64,000 nucleotides of DNA from Lachnospiraceae bacterium (GTDB taxonomy: Bacteria > Bacillota > Clostridia > Lachnospirales > Lachnospiraceae), in assembly GCA_024682075.1 (NCBI GenBank), contig JAIKZQ010000048.1:23077-87076 (forward strand), given 5' to 3'. Numbering within the stretch: position 1 is the first letter of the stretch; each line of letters starts with the position of its first letter. The notes beneath the pieces are model-generated. The model worked only from the letters and a program-made list of their open reading frames with translations, was not told where the DNA came from and did not search any database. Both the position numbers and the translations under genes were made by a program. Shown piece by piece: positions 9,231 to 16,100 of this stretch.

Positions 9231-9371
9231 AAAAACACGATAAGATACCGCGTGTTACGGCGGCATCTCATCGTGTAAGGTTATAAAATGTACAGGCCTT
9301 TCGGCCAAATGAAGGTTGTGATGCATCAGGAGGTAGTTTTGCAATTACGGTTAGCAATTGCTAACTGATGC
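9231..9371 (-). ncRNA. Candidate structured small RNA or attenuated 5' leader upstream of the Fe-S/GGGtGRT operon
   Basis: Minus-strand promoter TTGACA (9401-9406) -17 nt- TGATATGTT (-10 at 9378-9383). 5' stem GCATCAG(9371-9365)/CTGATGC(9329-9323), hairpin GTTAGC-AATT-GCTAAC (9365-9350), GGCC-GAAA-GGCC (9306-9295), terminator hairpin (9276-9235) followed by TTTTT. Confidence 0.6.
9235..9276 (-). terminator. Intrinsic terminator/attenuator at 3' end of candidate RNA
   Basis: Minus strand ACACGATGAGATGCCGC-CGTAACAC-GCGGTATCTTATCGTGT then TTTTTC. The two plus-strand mismatches become G.U wobbles on the minus-strand RNA. Confidence 0.75.
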
Positions 9372-9377
9372 TATATA

Positions 9378-9406
9378 AACATATCATTTGTGTAGGTTTA
9401 TGTCAA
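9378..9406 (-). promoter_or_regulatory. Sigma-70 type promoter, extended -10
   Basis: TTGACA-17-TATGTT with TGa immediately before the -10. Confidence 0.6.
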
Positions 9407-9507
9407 TACCCTGTTTGTATTTATTGAAGAATCATTTTGTTATGGGACTATGAGGCATAAACAGTGTGTTATAATACTCGTACTTATCATATGAAAGGAA
9501 CACATCT

Positions 9508-10263
9508 ATGAAATTCATCTCATGGAACGTCAACGGATTAAGAGCCTGCGCAGGCAAGGGATTTGCGGATTCTTTTGCGAAACTTGATGCCGATATATTC
9601 TGTCTTCAGGAAACGAAACTTTCCGAAGGACAGTTTGAGCTGGACCTTCCGGGATACCACCAATACTGGAATTATGCGGAAAAGAAGGGTTATTCCGGGA
9701 CGGCACTTTTTACGAAAAAGGAGCCCTTGAGCGTATCATACGGGATCGAAATAGAGGAACATGACCATGAAGGCCGCGTCATAACTGCGGAATACGAAGA
9801 TTTCTATTTCATCACTGTCTATGTTCCCAATTCGCAGAGGGAGCTGGCACGTCTTGATTACAGGATGAAATGGGAAGAGGCTTTCCTTGCATATATCCTG
9901 AAACTGGAAAAGAAAAAGCCCGTGATCTACTGCGGTGACCTGAACGTTGCGCACAACGAGATCGATCTTAAGAATCCGTCATCCAACCATCACAATGCAG
10001 GTTTCTCGGACGAGGAAAGAGCCGCATTCGGCAAGGTTTTGGAGAGCGGATACATTGATACGTTCAGATACTTCTATCCCGATAAAAAAGACATCTACTC
10101 CTGGTGGTCATACATGTTCCACTCAAGAGAGAACAACGCCGGATGGCGCATTGACTATTTTGTTGCTTCGAAGAAACTGGAAAAAAGACTGGTGAGTGCT
10201 GAAATCCACACAGACATTATGGGATCCGATCACTGCCCGGTAGAGCTGGTCATATCAGACTAA
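9508..10263 (+). CDS. xth: Exodeoxyribonuclease III
   Basis: MKFISWNVNGLRACAGKGF, LQETKLSEGQ, YCGDLNVAHNEIDLKNP, MGSDHCPV. Confidence 0.95.
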   Translation: MKFISWNVNGLRACAGKGFADSFAKLDADIFCLQETKLSEGQFELDLPGYHQYWNYAEKKGYSGTALFTKKEPLSVSYGIEIEEHDHEGRVITAEYEDFYFITVYVPNSQRELARLDYRMKWEEAFLAYILKLEKKKPVIYCGDLNVAHNEIDLKNPSSNHHNAGFSDEERAAFGKVLESGYIDTFRYFYPDKKDIYSWWSYMFHSRENNAGWRIDYFVASKKLEKRLVSAEIHTDIMGSDHCPVELVISD

Positions 10264-10273
10264 GGACTGAGTT

Positions 10274-10332
10274 GAACGAGGGGACGTTTCCGCTGTTTAC
10301 CCGGTGAACGGCAGAACCGTCCCTGCGTTCAC
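10274..10332. repeat. GGGACGGTTC-core hairpin repeat, copy A (inverted pair)
   Basis: GAACGAGGGGACGTTTCCGC ... GTGAACGgcAGAACCGTCCCtgCGTTCAC. Confidence 0.7.
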
Positions 10333-10386
10333 TTCCCTCTTGATATATGGGGCTGTCACGGATATAATATCGTGGTGACGTGATAA

Positions 10387-10460
10387 GGAAGCATAGCTCA
10401 GCCGGGATGAGCGTTCGCCTCACACGCGAAAGGTCAGGGGTTCGAGTCCCCTTGCTTCCA
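10387..10460 (+). tRNA. tRNA-Val(CAC)
   Basis: GGAAGCATAGCTCAGCCGGGATGAGCGTTCGCCTCACACGCGAAAGGTCAGGGGTTCGAGTCCCCTTGCTTCCA; cloverleaf with anticodon loop CTCACAC. Confidence 0.95.
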
Positions 10461-10464
10461 TTAA

Positions 10465-10491
10465 AAGAAGAGCCTTTGGAGGGCTCTTCTT
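10465..10491 (+). terminator. Intrinsic terminator after tRNA
   Basis: AAGAAGAGCC-tttggag-GGCTCTTCTT. Confidence 0.8.
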
Positions 10492-10550
10492 TGTTTATAC
10501 GGTCTATTATCAGGTTAAGTCTTCATTTACCGGTAGCAGAAAGAAATACC

Positions 10551-10597
10551 ACACTCGCAAAAACAGCACCCTTGCCGAGCGCTGTTTTTGCGAGTGT
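10551..10597. terminator. Long hairpin, probable terminator for the minus-strand gene
   Basis: Perfect 17-bp stem ACACTCGCAAAAACAGC/GCTGTTTTTGCGAGTGT abutting the stop codon at 10598. Confidence 0.6.
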
Positions 10598-10942
10598 TCA
10601 TTTCTTCTTTTCTTTCCTGAAATAACCGACAAGCAAAAGCACGCATATAAGTGTCAGCACGCTTGCAAGAGCAAACAGTCCTCCGCCTAATTTTATAAAG
10701 AACGAGCCCAGCTTAAATGCCGCCTCTGCCGACTCTTCACCCTGCAGAACCGTTCCGTTGACATTCATTGTGACTTCGGCGGGATTAGCGCAGAAAGCGG
10801 CTCCGAGTATAAGAAACGTAAATGACACATTAGCTGACACCAGTGTCAGAACACCCGATAATATACCGCAGACCAGTTTCCATACGTGACGGTTTTGTTC
10901 CATTTCAGCCTCTCTGTGTGTCTTCTTATCCGAATATGTCAT
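10598..10942 (-). CDS. Hypothetical small membrane protein
   Basis: 114 aa, two hydrophobic segments; alternative start at MEQNRHVWK. Confidence 0.5.
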   Translation of the reverse strand: MTYSDKKTHREAEMEQNRHVWKLVCGILSGVLTLVSANVSFTFLILGAAFCANPAEVTMNVNGTVLQGEESAEAAFKLGSFFIKLGGGLFALASVLTLICVLLLVGYFRKEKKK

Positions 10943-11002
10943 CTGCCGCTATTTTCGTTTGCAACAATGGGCTCATCCCCCCTGTGTGTATCATGTCTGT
11001 GA

Positions 11003-11257
11003 TCACTTCTGGGCCCATCTGATGAATCTGAAGATAAGTCTCCATACAAGCCTGTAAAGCGTAAAAACGATGACTCCGATCACGGGTGTGATCCACAAAG
11101 GCTTATGCAGGATCCACAGTACCACAAGCGAAACCAGGGATACCACGGCGATGAATTTAAGTGCAAAAAAGATCCATGCGGCACCCATCACGGCAGATCC
11201 AAGCTTCTCGTATCTTTTATCCTGTTCTCTTGTCTTATCTTCATTCGTTTTTTTCAT
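11003..11257 (-). CDS. Hypothetical small membrane protein
   Basis: 84 aa with two predicted TM segments. Confidence 0.5.
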   Translation of the reverse strand: MKKTNEDKTREQDKRYEKLGSAVMGAAWIFFALKFIAVVSLVSLVVLWILHKPLWITPVIGVIVFTLYRLVWRLIFRFIRWAQK

Positions 11258-11495
11258 ACGATCATTTTAACACATATTCCCGGATGATGATTCAAGCCAT
11301 CGACCCACTGCTAATTGCATAAGATCCGTTTTTTTGCATATTATCAGAAAAATTAAGGCATATTCGCAAAAGAAAACCATTTTTTGACACAATTTGCAAA
11401 AAATGCACTCATTTTGAGGTCTTTTCCTTATAAATATGGTAAAATAAGTTGTTCAATATGCCGATAAATAAACTGATGAGGAAAAGCATGCACTG

Positions 11496-11936
11496 ATGAA
11501 CGAAATATCATTCAGAAAATCGGACAGAGGAGCCAGCCTTGTGCTGGTAGCCGCATACAGCACGATAGTCATCGCGATGGCTGCCGTTCTGTATATTGTT
11601 GCGTCTATGCTTCTTTCATCAGCAGAGTACAGAGGAAGACAGGACCAGGCATATGAACTCTGCACCAGCCTTTCAAACCGGCTTGATGAGCTGATACTGA
11701 ATGAGTCCGAGGGCGGAAACAAGTCCTGCATCGTCCTTGCAGACGGAGTGCTCGTTCACGAAAGCAGCTTCGACGGAATACCGGATTCGGATGTCATTGC
11801 CGAAGTCACAAGTGCAACGGATGCCGGGGGAAATACATATTATATCCTGACCATCACAGCCACAGCGGCACGGGAAACTTATGTAAGGACCACCGAATAC
11901 AGCGGTGATGCCACCAAGGGTTACACAAGAAGATAA
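11496..11936 (+). CDS. Pilin-like protein lacking Glu5 (PilX/GspK-like position), type IV pilus locus
   Basis: SDRGASLVLVAAYSTIVIAMAAVLYIVASMLL N-terminal helix; first gene of pilus locus. Confidence 0.6.
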   Translation: MNEISFRKSDRGASLVLVAAYSTIVIAMAAVLYIVASMLLSSAEYRGRQDQAYELCTSLSNRLDELILNESEGGNKSCIVLADGVLVHESSFDGIPDSDVIAEVTSATDAGGNTYYILTITATAARETYVRTTEYSGDATKGYTRR

Positions 11937-11942
11937 AACCGC

Positions 11943-12296
11943 ATGATAAAGGAAAGATCAGACAATTTCATAAGCAACAATAAGGGCGAGACCATCATCG
12001 AGATAATGGTCTCCTTCATGCTACTTCTGATAGCTCTTGCAATGTTCACCGGAGCAATCACTTTTGCCGGAAGCTCAAGCAGTAATTCCATAGACATGAG
12101 AAGAGCGACAGACAACGACTACACAAATGTCCGCACACTTGTCGAAGAAGAGGATTCCGTCATCACGATCATGCCGGGAGACAATTCCACCGGTGCGGCC
12201 AAAGTCACTACACTCACGGACACAGACGGCAATCCCGTTTTGCTGACAGCATACAGATATGATTCCGGATCTACCGTTTACTGGATTTACAGATGA
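11943..12296 (+). CDS. Minor pilin-like protein
   Basis: NNKG/ETIIEIMVSFMLLLIALAMF prepilin peptidase site with E at +5. Confidence 0.7.
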   Translation: MIKERSDNFISNNKGETIIEIMVSFMLLLIALAMFTGAITFAGSSSSNSIDMRRATDNDYTNVRTLVEEEDSVITIMPGDNSTGAAKVTTLTDTDGNPVLLTAYRYDSGSTVYWIYR

Positions 12297-13165
12297 GAAA
12301 GATTTTCACGGACAACAGCATAAAAGGTTCCAATGCAGGTACCACGCTCGTTGAGATAGTGGTATCCATGGTCCTGACTGCGATCTTTGCGACCGCAATC
12401 GTTGCCGTGATGAGCCCCGCAACAAGGATCTTCACTCAGGTCCAGGACATGAGCAGGGCGCAGATGGTTGCGGATACCGTCGTCGATGCGCTCAGGGAAG
12501 AATGTGCCAATACATACATCGAGGATTTCGCTTCAGCAAGGATAGTTAACGCTTCCGCTACCGATCTGGGCGATTCCGACATGATGCTGGGATTAAACGG
12601 CATCACCTCATCTTCCGACAGCACGGGCAATGTTCTGCTGATCAGAAGATCCGCAGGTTATTGTGAAGCCATCTACTCCGACATCTCGATCTCCGCAAAT
12701 AATTACAACGATGTGAGGATCAACGACAGCGGATACATATACGATAACGGCATCTCCTCAAGAGCGGTATACAGGTTCTTCGATACCGGCAGCCCTTCAA
12801 GAGAGACTGAACAGGGATATGTACACTATGCATTCTACAAATGCGGATTCACCGAAAGAGACATAGACGGCAACCTCGTCAGATGCATTTTCCCCGGAGA
12901 AAGATACGATTACACCAATCCATTCTCTTTGAGCGCATATAACGGCTACACCGTGTCTATCTCTTTTTCGAATCTCACATATACACTTGCACCGGGTGTC
13001 ACGACACTCGGAGGAGCATCTCCCACCGATTATGTGCTCAGACCTTCGGGCGTGACGGTGACGGTTCAGGTTTACAAGGCAAGGGATTATGCCGGTCAGA
13101 GTCCTGATACTCTCGTATATACAAGGACAGCCAGACTTGTCTTTGCCGAGGACAACACAAAATGA
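12293..13165 (+). CDS. Minor pilin-like protein
   Basis: SNAG/TTLVEIVVSMVLTAIFATAIVAV; ATGA overlap with upstream gene. Confidence 0.75.
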   Translation: MRKIFTDNSIKGSNAGTTLVEIVVSMVLTAIFATAIVAVMSPATRIFTQVQDMSRAQMVADTVVDALREECANTYIEDFASARIVNASATDLGDSDMMLGLNGITSSSDSTGNVLLIRRSAGYCEAIYSDISISANNYNDVRINDSGYIYDNGISSRAVYRFFDTGSPSRETEQGYVHYAFYKCGFTERDIDGNLVRCIFPGERYDYTNPFSLSAYNGYTVSISFSNLTYTLAPGVTTLGGASPTDYVLRPSGVTVTVQVYKARDYAGQSPDTLVYTRTARLVFAEDNTK

Positions 13166-16100
13166 CGATGTGCCATTCAGCACAAAAGAATAAGAATGCC
13201 GGTTTTACGCTGGTCGAGCTGATAGTAGTCCTGGTAGTTCTGGGAATACTTGCTTCGGCTGCGGTTTACGGAATATCCGGCTACATAGACATGACGACAT
13301 TTAACAAGAATCAGGAAAATGCCGTCTCTGTATTTCAGTCCGCCCAGTCAGCGGTAAATCACATGTCCGAAAACGGAACTCTTGAAGACTGGGCTGCCAC
13401 GGTTCCGACGATAGGAAGTCCCGAGGAATACCAGGCTGAAAATCCCGGAACAGGCGATACCGTTTATGACGAGACTTCCTTCAACTCCTTTGCTGCCGGA
13501 ACGGACAATTCGGGCAGAAGCGTTCATATGCGCTATACCGTGTCATACGTTCCCGGCACTTCAAACGCACAGGGTGCTCTTATCGAAGCCCTCATCGGTA
13601 ATGATTTCAAGGCAACCGATGTGTTCTCCGGCCTGATCACCATTGAATTCGACATAGAAAAATACGTCGACTCGCGCGGCAGGCTTCATTACGGTGCCGA
13701 TGTATACGGAGTTTTCTACGACACCAGAAGATCTTCCTGGGATGCGCTCAGCAGAAATAACAATGATGCAATAACGGTCCCCTACAGGGATTATGATTAC
13801 AGAAGATATACAAGCCTTGTAGGATATTGCAACACCCTGTCCTCCGCAGTCGACACCGTTGCGGTTCCCGGCGGCAGGATACTCGATCAGATACTCTTCA
13901 CTCTCAGAAACGGTGAGACTCTCGACCTGACCTGGTCAGCAACTTCCGAGGGAAAACCCATAACCGGAACTCCTTCCCAGATCCATTATTCATTCACTCT
14001 CTATGATGACTACACCAAGACAAGGCTGTGCGATCTTGTCGTGGATGAGAACTCCATATTCTCCGGAACTCCAGGCCAGATGCTTTCAACTCTGGATCTT
14101 TACACCACATTGCAGTTCGACAAAGATACAGATTTCGTTGAAGGCAAAACCGACACCATTGTCATATCCGGAACTCCTCATACGATCGTGTACACCAAGG
14201 AAGTTGTCACCGATGAGCACAATACCCTGATAACCATCTACAGGGCTTCTTTTGAGACGGTTGCCAAGGTTTACGTTCACACCGGCGCAACTGCCTTCAA
14301 TTATGACTACCTTACCAGGGATCAGGTCCAGAACAGCCTGTACAATTTCCCCATCACAGTCTCATATGAGATCCATGACGGAGACGGCGTATCCGACCGT
14401 ATCTCCTACACTCTTTCTCTTGATGCGATGATGAGCAGGAATGTGATAGAAGTTGATGCCGACAATTCCAAGACTCTCAATTACGACATATCCAGGCTCT
14501 TCTCCACACTCGGAACCGTCCATAACAATAATTACAGGAATGTTCCCTACAACATATACGCAACAATGTCCGCATCTCCGAATACTTTCCACGATGCTTC
14601 TCTTTCCGCGTGCAACGATTCTTCCGATTTCATTGCAACGGAAGTGATGTATGCAAAGAGAGCATATGACGATCCCGTATATCTGCAGGCTGACGGCACC
14701 TATAGTTACTCCGCTACTGCTGCCGCAAAAGATGGCGGATATGCTGTCGTGAACACTTATTTCGGCGACCTGGGATCCGGAAGCCTCGGAACTGACAATC
14801 CTTCAGGCGGATCTGCCGTAATCACCTCTTTCAGGCATCTGTATAACATCAGGATGCTTCAGGCGTATACATATTCCGTAAACTATAAGATCTCAAGAAA
14901 TCTCAACTGGTACACCACAACTCCTTCAGGATACAAGAGTGATGTCAGGGTCTACTCGGCAAATGTCGGCGGAACCGCCCTTGTTCCCGCATCACCCGTG
15001 CCCGCAGAATACGGTCTTTCATACGGTTCGAGACTCGGAGTGGTATCATTCCCCGCAATCCCTTCGCTGAATTCAATATCAACTCTCACCGCAGGCGATA
15101 ATCCGCTGTCTTCGGAAACGGACAAGACCTCGATCATCAATAACGTTCAGATGAGAGCCTCATCCTTTATTCCCGCAAACGATGAAGGATTCGGTCTCAT
15201 ATGCTCAAACGAAGGATCCGTCATCAACATCAGGATCAACGGTCTCTCACTGATGCTTGCAAATACTGCTGACGGTTCTCTTGATGACATGAGCACCATC
15301 GTCAGTTCAATGAACAACGCGGCACTCTTCATGCTGACTGCCGCAGCTGACAATGCCGATCTGGAAAAACCTGTCGGCGGACTCATCGGTTATAACAAAG
15401 GTGTCCTCGGATCCGGCTCGCTGACGGAAGGCAACACGATATCTCTCAGTAACTGTCACATCATGGCAGGAACCTGGTCAGGCTCGGCATGGAACCTCTA
15501 TGCAAACTCTTCGTCCTGCGGAGGAATCGTCGGAACAAATGAAAACTCAGATCCCGATGCAGTTTCCGCATACGGCAAGATTGAATTCACGGGTGTCTCC
15601 TCAGTCATAGGATGCAGTTATGTCGGAGGAATCATCGGATATAACAATGCAAATGTCGAGGCGCTTCTCAAAGTCGACAACTCATTGAACACCGGAGGAT
15701 CGCTCTTCACCCCCGATCCCGACACACCGACATACGTAATCGCCGGAAGGGAGATGGCAGTCGGAGGCGCAATAGGATACTCGGGAGCAGGCAAGCACTT
15801 TTCACAGAGTGATCCTGGCACCACACACAGCGTAGATCTGTATACGGGAGTCGTCACCATGACCGCCGGAACAGATCCGGAGTATGCGATCGATGTGATC
15901 CTTGATCAGAATTCACGCATCATAAGCAGGGGCACCACAGCATGTATAGGTGTGGGCGGAGCTGTCGGACAGATAAATAATTATCCCGGCATGCTCCTCA
16001 GCATACAGGTGTCCAACGAAGGCATCATACTGAATAACTCTCATGCACTTGGCGGAGCTGTCGGATATATAAACGGCGGTACCGCATCAAGGATGTATAT

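Noticed and set aside
10465-10597. Hairpins after the tRNA as novel RNA
   Set aside because: Explained as ordinary intrinsic terminators for the tRNA and for the convergent minus-strand gene.
11300-11495. c-di-GMP riboswitch upstream of the pilus locus
   Set aside because: Expected conserved aptamer segments not found; only AT-rich promoter-like sequence.
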